Assembly (NCBI GenBank): GCA_029567325.1
Contig: JAKQLF010000065.1
Coordinates: 1-44,657, forward strand
Direction: 5' to 3'
Source of the DNA: Bacteroidota bacterium
GTDB lineage: Bacteria > Bacteroidota > Bacteroidia > Chitinophagales > Saprospiraceae
Length of the DNA stretch: 44,657 bases
Positions within the stretch are counted from its first letter, which is position 1. Each line of letters begins with the position of its first letter. The position numbers and the translations under genes are program-made. The notes beneath the pieces are model-generated. The model was not told where the DNA came from. It did no database searches and was given only the letters and a program-made list of their open reading frames with translations. This document shows positions 34,641 through 42,739 of the stretch, piece by piece.

Positions 34641-37346
34641 CTATTGGATTGAAAAATTATAAGTGATGGATGGGAAAACGGTACCCAACACTGATAGTTT
34701 AAATGCGCGGACTGTTCCACCTGCCGAATCTTGTCTATAATTGACAGAATAGGCATTTTTCCTAAAATAGAGGTTGTATAAGCCCAAAGTCCAACTGCCT
34801 TTCAATTTCCTGTCGGTACGATAATTTGGAAAAATATTCAAGGACAAATCCATGCGATGATAAACTGGCAATCGGTAATTATTTCTTTCACCATAAATTG
34901 GAATTCCCACACCATTCCAGTCATTGTATTTTCCAGCAGGTGCTGAAACAGGTCTTCCTGTTCCCATATTAAAATTGACATTAAAACTGTATCGTTGACT
35001 TGGGCTGACGTTGAATAAAACTTGCAAATCATGAGGTTTATCAAAATTGGATGCGTACCAATTTCCTTGATTCAAGGTGTAAGAGGCATCATCAAACTTC
35101 ATTTTTTTGAGTGATCTTGCATGAGTATAACCAATCCTGGTCGTCAATTTGCCAATCGTTTTTTTGACGCTCAATTCTATTCCATAGTTTTTCCCCCGTC
35201 CGATGAGCAGTTCTTGCTCAAGTGTTTCGTTGGCTAATAAATCAGCGAAATCACGATAGTCATTTACATTTTTGATGTCTCTGTAGTAGACTTCCACTGA
35301 AGTTTCCCAAACATTCTTTTTGAAATTTTTATAATAACCCAAACTTACCGTCTGTGCATTTTGCGGTTTGATGTTGTTGTCTGCCAATTTCCAATAATCA
35401 ATGGGCGATGCAGCAACCGAGTTGGATATTTGAGATAAGTATTGATAAGAGCGATTGAAGGAAGCTTTCACGCTGCTTGATTCACTCGTTTCAAAATTGA
35501 GGGAAAACCTAGGCTCCCATCCAAAATAAGTTGAACCCAATTTACCTTTACCAATGGCATCCATTGAAGTCAATGCATTCTCAGGAAAATAAGAATCTGT
35601 AGAATATGTCCGCAACGTCTTTTCGCCCAAAAGTCCAAAACCCGACAGCCTCAAACCAGCTGATATGGTCATCTTATCTGTAACGGGCATCGTGGCGTCG
35701 CCATAAAGACCCATTTCTATTCCATTTTCATTGTTTAATATTCTTGTATCTATCTCAGAATCAGAGGCTCCAGGTAAAATAGCGCCTGGATTGAGATCGT
35801 ATCTGATCGTTTCTATTCCAAAATTGAGAGACTTATCTTTTGATTTTTCTATGGTGAGGTCAACTTTTCCTGACAAATAATTGACACCAGAATTGAATAT
35901 GCTTGAATTTGCAGGCAACAAATCATTGAGATTACTGTCATATTTTCCTGAAACTACCCGCACATTCAAGTATTTATTTGCAGAAAATACGGTTTTATAA
36001 TAAGCCGAAACCGCTTGAGTACGGTAGTCAAATTTAAAATTATTGCCAAATTTAAAGGCATCTTCGCCATGATAAACCTGCACTCCCATGGTACTATTAC
36101 TATTGAGCCAATAAGTCAACTTACCTTGCATATCGTAAAAATTAACTTTGCTGCTCTGAACATCAGGCACTTGCACTAAGCCCAACAACCAATTGACTGT
36201 AGACAATCGAGCACCAAAACTGAGCGTAAGTTTGTCTTTAATAATCGGGCCATCTACTGAAATTTTGGAAGATGCCAAACCCACACCCCCTTTGATACTC
36301 CAATTTTTCTGATTGCCCGTGACTGAAGTTGTTTGCAATACAGAAGATAATCGCCCTCCGTATTTCGCAGGAATATTTCCCTTATACAATTTCACGCTTT
36401 CGACCAAATCTGGGTGAAAAAGGCTAAAGAAACCCAAAGCATGACTTACATTAAAATACATGATATCGTCCTGAAGGTATAAATTTTGGTCTGTATTACC
36501 TCCTCTGATGTTCAATCCACCAATGCCCTCACCCGCTGTGCTGACACCGGGAAGTGATAGTAAACTTTTCACGACGTCTAGTTCACCCATAAAAGAAGGA
36601 AGTTTTTTGATTTCCCTGATGGCCAATTGTTCAACGCCCATTTGCACGCGTTTGATGTTTTCATCTTTGGCTCTTTCGGTAACCACTACTTCTGCTAGAT
36701 TGATAGATTCTTCTTGTAGGGTGAAGTTAAAATTGCCATCACTGTATACGAGGATGTCAATGGCTCTTGGCACCATACCCAAAGATTTGACTATCAATTG
36801 ATTCTGGCCCAATGGCAAAGAGAGTTCATAATTACCATTTTCATCAGTAGCTGTTCCGTCACTTCCATGGTCAACTTCGATCGTAGCTCCTATCTGAGGA
36901 ACATTATTGAGCTCATCAGTGATCACGCCTTTTACCATGACCATTTTTTTATTGGAAGCATTGGCCACATCACCAATTTTAAAAATGGTTTCTGAGGCCT
37001 CAAGGGCTTTTTGATCTTCAATCAAACGCTCTTTATTTTTCCATTGAGCCAGTGAGATATTGGCATCTTCTTGACTCACAACTACCCATTGTTTATCAGA
37101 GTAACTGATCAAAGTGAGTCCAATTTTTTCTAATTCAGTGTTTACACTTCCAAATAAATCGGCCTGCTCTGTATTTAGAACAACTTCATTTATTTGTTTT
37201 AAGTCTTCAGAATAGTAAATTTTGATGGCCTTAGATGCGGAAATTTTAGATAATGCTTCCTTCCAAGGTAATGTCCCGGAAGTCTGACCGTATGCACCAA
37301 AAATAAAAATATAGAAGCAAGCTATAAAGAGAGTTAATGATTTCAA
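34641..37346 (-). CDS. TonB-dependent receptor with STN and carboxypeptidase-like domains
   Basis: A 901-residue outer membrane receptor with signal peptide (ends GAYGQ). An STN domain follows (about 22-110, WKEALSKISASKAIKIYYSE), then a carboxypeptidase-regulatory-like domain (about 137-215, VKGVITDELNNVPQIGATIE), plug (about 245-345, GIGGLNIRGGNTDQNLYLQD, PAKYGGRLSSVL) and a 22-strand-type barrel ending in an aromatic residue region (SITYNFSIQ). It imports an unknown ligand with TonB/ExbBD energy. STN domains often signal to anti-sigma factors, but no sigma gene is in the window. It is the first gene of a four-gene operon. Confidence 0.94.
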   Translation of the reverse strand: MKSLTLFIACFYIFIFGAYGQTSGTLPWKEALSKISASKAIKIYYSEDLKQINEVVLNTEQADLFGSVNTELEKIGLTLISYSDKQWVVVSQEDANISLAQWKNKERLIEDQKALEASETIFKIGDVANASNKKMVMVKGVITDELNNVPQIGATIEVDHGSDGTATDENGNYELSLPLGQNQLIVKSLGMVPRAIDILVYSDGNFNFTLQEESINLAEVVVTERAKDENIKRVQMGVEQLAIREIKKLPSFMGELDVVKSLLSLPGVSTAGEGIGGLNIRGGNTDQNLYLQDDIMYFNVSHALGFFSLFHPDLVESVKLYKGNIPAKYGGRLSSVLQTTSVTGNQKNWSIKGGVGLASSKISVDGPIIKDKLTLSFGARLSTVNWLLGLVQVPDVQSSKVNFYDMQGKLTYWLNSNSTMGVQVYHGEDAFKFGNNFKFDYRTQAVSAYYKTVFSANKYLNVRVVSGKYDSNLNDLLPANSSIFNSGVNYLSGKVDLTIEKSKDKSLNFGIETIRYDLNPGAILPGASDSEIDTRILNNENGIEMGLYGDATMPVTDKMTISAGLRLSGFGLLGEKTLRTYSTDSYFPENALTSMDAIGKGKLGSTYFGWEPRFSLNFETSESSSVKASFNRSYQYLSQISNSVAASPIDYWKLADNNIKPQNAQTVSLGYYKNFKKNVWETSVEVYYRDIKNVNDYRDFADLLANETLEQELLIGRGKNYGIELSVKKTIGKLTTRIGYTHARSLKKMKFDDASYTLNQGNWYASNFDKPHDLQVLFNVSPSQRYSFNVNFNMGTGRPVSAPAGKYNDWNGVGIPIYGERNNYRLPVYHRMDLSLNIFPNYRTDRKLKGSWTLGLYNLYFRKNAYSVNYRQDSAGGTVRAFKLSVLGTVFPSITYNFSIQ

Positions 37347-37542
37347 AACATGGATGGATAAACGAAAGAATCAGATGTCCTTGTAAAGATTAATAATTTT
37401 TTAAGAAATAGCGATTTTGATTACAATAAAATCAATCTATTTTCAAAATCTTTACGTTTTATTCTATTGTGACTATCGTTTTTGGCACTGCTAACAGCCC
37501 ATTTCGCGCAGTAATGGCAGGTGGAAATCCTTGTACCTTTAT

Positions 37543-37911
37543 CTAGATTGTTTCATATGGTTTTATCAATATATCAGCTGGAATTGACAAGGCAACGCTA
37601 ATTTTTCTTATGATGTTAATACTCATTGGTCTTTTACGAGCTAGAATTTCTGAAGCTCGGCTTTTCAACCCTATCACTTCAGCTAAGTCTTTTTGCGTCA
37701 TTTCCATTTGCTCCATTTTGAATTTTATCGCTTCAATTGGATCAGGATCGGGAATTTCTCCAACAATTTCATCTTCGTACTTTTGAATTAACATCACAAG
37801 AAGTTCTAATTCTTCTTGCTCTGGTGTGCCTTCCTTTGCATGGAATATTTTGTCTAAGTGTTTAAGCGCATTTTGATATTCTTCTTCAGTCTTAATCAGT
37901 TTAAATTTCAT
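37543..37911 (-). CDS. HigA-type antitoxin / XRE helix-turn-helix protein (orphan)
   Basis: A 122-residue protein from ATG 37911. The N-terminal part (MKFKLIKTEEEYQNALKHLD) and the C-terminal HTH (MEMTQKDLAEVIGLKSRASE, with RKRPMS) match the COG5499 HigA group, in which the antitoxin follows its HigB toxin. Here no toxin gene is present; the 39 bases ahead of it read as the toxin's last codons. It may still repress its own promoter or act on toxins elsewhere. Confidence 0.88.
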   Translation of the reverse strand: MKFKLIKTEEEYQNALKHLDKIFHAKEGTPEQEELELLVMLIQKYEDEIVGEIPDPDPIEAIKFKMEQMEMTQKDLAEVIGLKSRASEILARKRPMSINIIRKISVALSIPADILIKPYETI

Positions 37912-37949
37912 TATATTTCGTTTGCATTTATTCGGTCGCATTCAGAAAA
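37911..37949 (-). pseudogene. Remnant of a HigB toxin gene (C-terminal codons)
   Basis: Read on the minus strand, 37949-37914 gives FSECDRINANEI followed by TAA at 37913-37911, and the TAA overlaps the HigA ATG as TAATG. HigB toxins of this group commonly end in a sequence like HxEYDxIxAxxI and overlap or abut higA. Immediately upstream in frame there is a stop, and beyond that comes simple-repeat DNA (ACTCGTAGCTCGCGGCTCG) and the next gene, so the rest of the toxin is gone. Confidence 0.5.
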
Positions 37950-38036
37950 TTAGCAAATATAATCCATCTTGTGTTTAATTAACTCGTAGCTCGCGGCTCG
38001 AAGCTCACGGCACCTCTAAGTTCTCCGAACCTTTCG

Positions 38037-39626
38037 TTACCTCCTCAAAACAGCTACAGGCATCGACTCATCAAAATCACCAGCAATGACCGGATTTTGA
38101 GCATTTGCCGTGTATTTTCTCACATTCGCAGAGATATAATTATACAATTCAGCCACCGTGATGATTCTATCAGCCTGTGCATTGGCTGCACCTTTGAGTC
38201 CTTGAATGAGGTAATGGCTAAATATGCCTTGACGCAATCCAGAATATTCCAAAGAAACTTCTTGGTTTTGGGAGGACATGATCAATGCCGTCCCACCTTT
38301 ACTGGTATTTATTTTGGTATAAAATTCTTCCAATCCCATCAAATATGGACTTCTATTTTGACTCATACTGCCGGAATAACAAGCATCAGCGATGCACAAT
38401 TTGTTTTTAGCTGCTGATCCATCAATAATTGCTAAAATATCTTGGTAAGGAATGGTCCCTGATCCAGATTGAAAATCAAAAGGTACGAAACCTCCATTCA
38501 AACCATGCCCAGAAAGGTAAATAATGATGGCGTCATCAGCATCTGCTCGATTGACAATTTCCTTGAGTTTATTCACTATTTTGGTACCAATGGCTGCATC
38601 ATCGATCAAAAGAGAAATGTGATCGTCTTCAATGGCACCTCCTTCTGGGCTTTTCATAAAAGCATAAAACTGGTAAGCATCGTCGTCGGTATACTTGAGA
38701 GAAGGCATGGTATTATAATTGGCAATGCCGACAACAAGGCTATATATTTCGCTCACTCCATCTGCTTTTTTATAATTTTTTGTGGGTAGGATTTCTTTTT
38801 TTGGGGTCTGACTTGCCAATGAAGAGTTGGACTCTGATTTGATCAATCTACCTTCGCGCCATTGACCTTTTACTTCAACACCATTCTTTTTCCTTAAAAA
38901 TCCATAACCATTTGGTGCATCATTTTTCCAATCACCTTTATAAAAGTCGCCATTTGCATAAGTTGTAATGCCGGTGCCTTCAGGTTTTCCATCGACGAAA
39001 AATCCAAAATATTTGGTGCCATCGCCATAAGCGTATTCGCCTTGTTCTCCGTCACAAAAAGCATTGTTGCAGTTTTTCCTTTGGTTACTTATGGTAGATT
39101 GGGCTGGAGCCGATAGAAATTTATTCTCTTGCCAAATTCCAGACTTGGTAACATTATTGGCAAGTATCATTTTGCCCTTTCCATGAAATTGGCTTTTCAC
39201 AAACTGACCTTCATATTTTCCGCCATCAGCAAAATAATAAATGCCTTGACCTTGCATTTCATCATTTTCCCACTGCCCATTGTAGATATCCTTATTAGAA
39301 AACAACATTTTACCTTTTCCAGATTTGGTATTTTTTACAAAATTCCCAACATAAATATGCCCGGTCTGATAACTAAATTTTCCAAAACCATCGATAAAGC
39401 CATTGGTAAACTGCCCCTCGTATTGATTGCCATTAGCAAACGTGAGTTTTCCCTTTCCATTAAAAAGTCCACTTTGGAAATTACCACTGTAACTGTAAGA
39501 TCGAGACCGCATCTCTCCAAAACCATTAGAACAGTTTCCACGTTCACAACCTGCATAGATAGGGTGAGTAGCAGATAAAAGTAAAGAAAGACAAAAGAGG
39601 AAAATTACATTACACTTCATGGTCAT
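38037..39626 (-). CDS. Secreted MORN-repeat / caspase (C14) fusion protein
   Basis: A 529-residue protein with signal peptide. The start is ATG 39626 (overlapping the upstream frame as ATGA) or the second ATG at 39620, which gives a cleaner signal MKCNVIFLFCLSLLLS. Residues about 45-165 and 195-260 carry MORN repeats (YEGQFTNGFIDGFGKF, YNGQWENDEMQGQG, YKGDWKNDAPNGYG). Residues about 290-525 form a caspase-like domain with catalytic His374 (YLSGHGLNGG) and Cys416 (CIADACYSGS). Two Cys pairs (CERGNC, CNNAFC) precede each MORN block. It is a likely metacaspase-type protease or regulated hydrolase in the envelope; the function is unknown. Confidence 0.9.
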   Translation of the reverse strand: MTMKCNVIFLFCLSLLLSATHPIYAGCERGNCSNGFGEMRSRSYSYSGNFQSGLFNGKGKLTFANGNQYEGQFTNGFIDGFGKFSYQTGHIYVGNFVKNTKSGKGKMLFSNKDIYNGQWENDEMQGQGIYYFADGGKYEGQFVKSQFHGKGKMILANNVTKSGIWQENKFLSAPAQSTISNQRKNCNNAFCDGEQGEYAYGDGTKYFGFFVDGKPEGTGITTYANGDFYKGDWKNDAPNGYGFLRKKNGVEVKGQWREGRLIKSESNSSLASQTPKKEILPTKNYKKADGVSEIYSLVVGIANYNTMPSLKYTDDDAYQFYAFMKSPEGGAIEDDHISLLIDDAAIGTKIVNKLKEIVNRADADDAIIIYLSGHGLNGGFVPFDFQSGSGTIPYQDILAIIDGSAAKNKLCIADACYSGSMSQNRSPYLMGLEEFYTKINTSKGGTALIMSSQNQEVSLEYSGLRQGIFSHYLIQGLKGAANAQADRIITVAELYNYISANVRKYTANAQNPVIAGDFDESMPVAVLRR

Positions 39627-39814
39627 TTTGATTTTCTTGGTTTGTTACCAAACTTATAGCTAAGACTTTTGGAAACAGAACCTGATGAATGAAATGTAGA
39701 AGGTGTATCGTATGTGCGGTAATTTGTTGTATAACTCAAAAATCCACAGCCTAAGTATTTGGGTTTGCCAAAAATGTTGTTAAAAAATGAAGCTAAATGA
39801 TGTATGGTGCACAT
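39623..39814 (-). CDS. Possible small protein coupled to the MORN-caspase gene
   Basis: A 63-residue frame from ATG 39814 whose TGA overlaps the next gene's ATG (ATGA), a typical sign of translational coupling. It begins MCTIHHLASFFNNIFGKPK and ends SVSKSLSYKFGNKPRKSK with a basic tail and many Ser/Thr/Tyr. No signal peptide and no known family. The neat overlap supports it; the lack of a recognisable domain and the short length argue for caution. Confidence 0.35.
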   Translation of the reverse strand: MCTIHHLASFFNNIFGKPKYLGCGFLSYTTNYRTYDTPSTFHSSGSVSKSLSYKFGNKPRKSK

Positions 39815-39844
39815 TGTCAAGGTAAAAAATTGACACCTATCATG

Positions 39845-39874
39845 TTGTTACACATAAAATATTGTCTAACTTTG
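39845..39874 (+). promoter_or_regulatory. Bacteroidota-type promoter of the DUF4920 gene
   Basis: TTG at 39845-39847, 19 nt spacing, and TAACTTTG at 39867-39874 fit the -33/-7 consensus (TTG, TAnnTTTG). It lies 30 nt upstream of the ATG at 39905 and is the clearest two-part promoter in the window. Confidence 0.6.
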
Positions 39875-39904
39875 TAGTTCTATAAACAACCAAATTGATT
39901 TGCG

Positions 39905-40399
39905 ATGAATAAATTTTTTGCTTTTGCGCTTATTGTTTTATTTTCTACCCTAGCTTGTAAAACAAGTAATTCTAAAATGTCTAGTAATACTCCTGCTCCA
40001 AAAGCTCAGTTTGGAGAGTCTTTTACAGCTAAGAATATTATGAAATATGATGACTTGCTTGCCAAACTGGAGAAGTCTGGTAAATTGGATAATGTGGTGG
40101 TAGAAGGCCAGGTCGCCGGTGTCTGCCAAATGAAAGGTTGCTGGATGAACATTGTTTCTGAGCAAAATGCCAACGCTCCGGAAATGTTTGTAAAGTTTAA
40201 AGACTATGCTTTCTTCATGCCTTTGGATCTTACAGGTAAAGTCATCATGAAAGGTAATGCTTATAAAGAAGTAACAAGTGTGGACGAGTTGAAGCACTAT
40301 GCTGAAGACGAAGGAAAATCACCTGAGGAAATTGCTAAGATCACTAAACCAGTTGAGGAGTTGAAGTTTATGGCTTCTGGTGTGCAGATATTGAACTAG
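39905..40399 (+). CDS. DUF4920 lipoprotein
   Basis: A 164-residue protein with lipobox TLAC (Cys18). The mature part has FGESFTAKNIMKYDDLLAKL, VEGQVAGVCQMKGCWMNIVS and DLTGKVIMKGNAYKE, the DUF4920 pattern of an OB-like fold with a Cys pair (VCQMKGCW). The function is unknown; the conserved CxxxGCW is a possible metal site. It is monocistronic with its own promoter, divergent from the MORN-caspase gene. Confidence 0.9.
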   Translation: MNKFFAFALIVLFSTLACKTSNSKMSSNTPAPKAQFGESFTAKNIMKYDDLLAKLEKSGKLDNVVVEGQVAGVCQMKGCWMNIVSEQNANAPEMFVKFKDYAFFMPLDLTGKVIMKGNAYKEVTSVDELKHYAEDEGKSPEEIAKITKPVEELKFMASGVQILN

Positions 40400-40501
40400 A
40401 CTTGCTGGTTTATTTGTTTATGCGTTTATTCGTTTAAAGGTAAAACTTCAAGCCATCCTTGGGTTTCTTTGTCAATGGGCTTAATCAAAAAGGGACCAGC
40501 A

Positions 40502-41353
40502 TTACTTCTTTTTTGAAATGCTGGTTTTAGCTTTTTGTAAGCCTTCAATTTTTTTAATGCTATCTGAAACTTCAAGATTTTCAGGCATTTCGCCTCCCAA
40601 TTCTTGTATGGTTTTTCTTACCTTTTTGCCAACTTCGAAGTGCGTTTTATTGGCATTGAGCTTACCCTGAATGTTTTCTCTTTTTAATTTTTCTTCAGTT
40701 TGGGTGGCACGGAAAAGGTTGGCAGCAAGTTCAGTACTTCCCATATGGTCGAGTATCTGTTGGCTCTTTTTTAAGCCCTTGTGTTTGTGAATAGCTTTTG
40801 AATCTAGACCGCCATATAATCCCATATAACCGTGATTTTGAAAAATGGCGTAGTCAATGGGCTCTACAACCCCTGCATTTTTTGCTGCTGCGGCCAATTG
40901 AATATTGTGCATGGCCAATTCAGTACGCAAAAACAAACGCTTTTCGTCCTCCGAACTCAGACGATTGAATTCATCCATTTGACGGATTTCCTGCAAGCGG
41001 GTTTGTACTGCGAAATAAGTTTGGCCCAAGGCTACTACCTCTTTCCCAGGATCCGCATTTTGGACAATGAGGTAACAAGCGTAACGTGAAAGTTTCACGC
41101 TTTCAGTTTTTCTTTTCGCACCAGATCCAATGGTTACCATTTCGAGCATATGCTCGAAATGGTTTTCGATAGCAGATCCGCTATTTATGCATGCTTCTTT
41201 TGCTCTTTCTATTACAGGTATAAAATGGCGATACTCAGAATACTCCAGTACTTTTGAAAGGTCACGAGCACTCCAAAATTCATTGCCATTTTCGTCTATT
41301 TGTTTTATTTGCTCAAAGAGACTGGAGTGTTGGTTTGTAAGATCATTTGTCAT
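40502..41353 (-). CDS. dinD: DinD-like protein (DNA damage-inducible protein D family)
   Basis: A 283-residue protein. The N-terminal BRO-N-like region (FWSARDLSKVLEYSEYRHF) and the conserved SRYACYLIVQNADPGKEVVA, GQTYFAVQTRLQEIRQ and HGYMGLYGGLDSKAIH blocks match DinD. In E. coli it is LexA-controlled and its product restrains RecA filaments. I could not identify an SOS box in the 225-bp upstream gap, so regulation here is open. The C-terminus is Lys-rich. Confidence 0.9.
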   Translation of the reverse strand: MTNDLTNQHSSLFEQIKQIDENGNEFWSARDLSKVLEYSEYRHFIPVIERAKEACINSGSAIENHFEHMLEMVTIGSGAKRKTESVKLSRYACYLIVQNADPGKEVVALGQTYFAVQTRLQEIRQMDEFNRLSSEDEKRLFLRTELAMHNIQLAAAAKNAGVVEPIDYAIFQNHGYMGLYGGLDSKAIHKHKGLKKSQQILDHMGSTELAANLFRATQTEEKLKRENIQGKLNANKTHFEVGKKVRKTIQELGGEMPENLEVSDSIKKIEGLQKAKTSISKKK

Positions 41354-41578
41354 GGGTTTGATTTTATGTGTGGTTGATGAAGTATGTTAATTCACTTTAG
41401 GTTTTTGTAATACAAATATCGCGTTTCTGGTGATTTTATATAATTATAATGCACTGTAAATGTTATAATTTCGGATCAAAGAATTGAATGTTAAAAATTG
41501 ACTTTTTAAACCATTTTTTTGTAAAATTCTAGTCCTCAACTTGCTGCTGTTCAAGGCTTAATCAAGTACCTTATAAAT

Positions 41579-42544
41579 TCATTCGCTCTTGTAAAAGCGC
41601 TCAATTCTTCTTTTTCCTTCTTTATTGTGAAATGATATAAAGTATAAGCCAGGAAGCAAATTGCTAATATTTACATTCGTATCAGAAATCACACCTCTAT
41701 GGACAAAATGTCCATTGATTGCATATATTTCATAACTTTTTCCTAGAACATTTTGATCTAATATTTCAAGAAATTCTGTTGTAATAGTGCTTCTTAATAT
41801 TTTGGATTGTTCTTTTTTTTCCAACTCTACTGAAGTTAGTAGAATTGAATCACATAGATTGCTCAAATTGTAACTATCAGTTATAGTTTTGACAGAACAA
41901 AGGGAATTATAACCAAAACATTCTCCACCTCGTAAATGACAGTAGAGTTCAAAGGCGTATTGATCTGGCACATAGAAACCGTATTCCGAATCTTCATAAG
42001 CATAAACAATAGAACCTATTCCTTGAATATGTTTTGCTCTTCCATTTTGAATAAAAGTTGGATTATTATTTGTGAAATAATAAAATCTTGTGATTTGGAT
42101 TTTTCTTTCACCCCCGTAAATTGACTCACTGTACACACTATCAACTACAAAACCAAAATTGGATGCATTTTCATCATTACTGTCATAACCATATATAGAA
42201 TCAAAATTGAACTTTAGCGTATCACCTTTTAATAAACTATAATCATAATCCAAATACCACCCATTCTGGGTAAAAGCATATTCCTTAAGGCCTTCGGTAG
42301 CTAAATACTTTTTTTTATTATAATACTCCCACCTCGTGCCCAACGAATTTATTGTTTCATTCACCTCATATTCTTTGCATATTTTAGAAGCAAATAAGGT
42401 GTCTTTCGTAAAGGTCATAGACTCAATCACATTCATACTATTGAATCCATTTTCAATGCCATATATTTTTTGAATAATATACTGACTTGAAAGCTTATTG
42501 GAAAAGAATACACAAAGAATAAAGAAGGGTAATATTTCTTTCAT
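41579..42544 (-). CDS. Secreted T9SS cargo protein, unknown function
   Basis: A 321-residue protein with signal peptide (MKEILPFFILCVFFSNKLSS) and a C-terminal T9SS type A-like sorting domain (YEIYAINGHFVHRG, NISNLLPGLYFISF). The middle holds no domain I recognise; a Cys pair (YCHLRGGECFGYNSLC) may form disulfides. It is expected to be exported and surface-attached. It is a single gene on the minus strand; the gap 42545-42739 holds only a short hairpin and CATTCACTAT-type repeats. Confidence 0.8.
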   Translation of the reverse strand: MKEILPFFILCVFFSNKLSSQYIIQKIYGIENGFNSMNVIESMTFTKDTLFASKICKEYEVNETINSLGTRWEYYNKKKYLATEGLKEYAFTQNGWYLDYDYSLLKGDTLKFNFDSIYGYDSNDENASNFGFVVDSVYSESIYGGERKIQITRFYYFTNNNPTFIQNGRAKHIQGIGSIVYAYEDSEYGFYVPDQYAFELYCHLRGGECFGYNSLCSVKTITDSYNLSNLCDSILLTSVELEKKEQSKILRSTITTEFLEILDQNVLGKSYEIYAINGHFVHRGVISDTNVNISNLLPGLYFISFHNKEGKRRIERFYKSE

Positions 42545-42679
42545 CTGAATAGGTTTTTCTTCGAGACATTAACAAATATAAAGAATTTATTTAGGCTAGT
42601 CAAGTATTCTCTTCTTTTGAAAAGGTTTTTGAAAGACTTTTAAATTCGTCCCTAGTCTCATTTTGAATTAGACCTAGAA

Positions 42680-42699
42680 AGCCAAGGCCTGCCTTGGCT
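42680..42699 (-). terminator. Short perfect hairpin downstream of the GH5-like gene
   Basis: AGCCAAGGC (42680-42688) and GCCTTGGCT (42691-42699) form a 9-bp stem with a 2-nt loop, 40 bp after the hydrolase stop. Only a few T residues follow on the minus strand, so it is a weak terminator or a chance repeat. Confidence 0.3.
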
Positions 42700-42739
42700 C
42701 AACAATCTCACCTTTCAACCATTCACTATTTACCATTCA

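Noticed and set aside
41354-41578. SOS box upstream of dinD
   Set aside because: I looked for a LexA-type palindrome and found no convincing match; the LexA site of this clade is not known to me.
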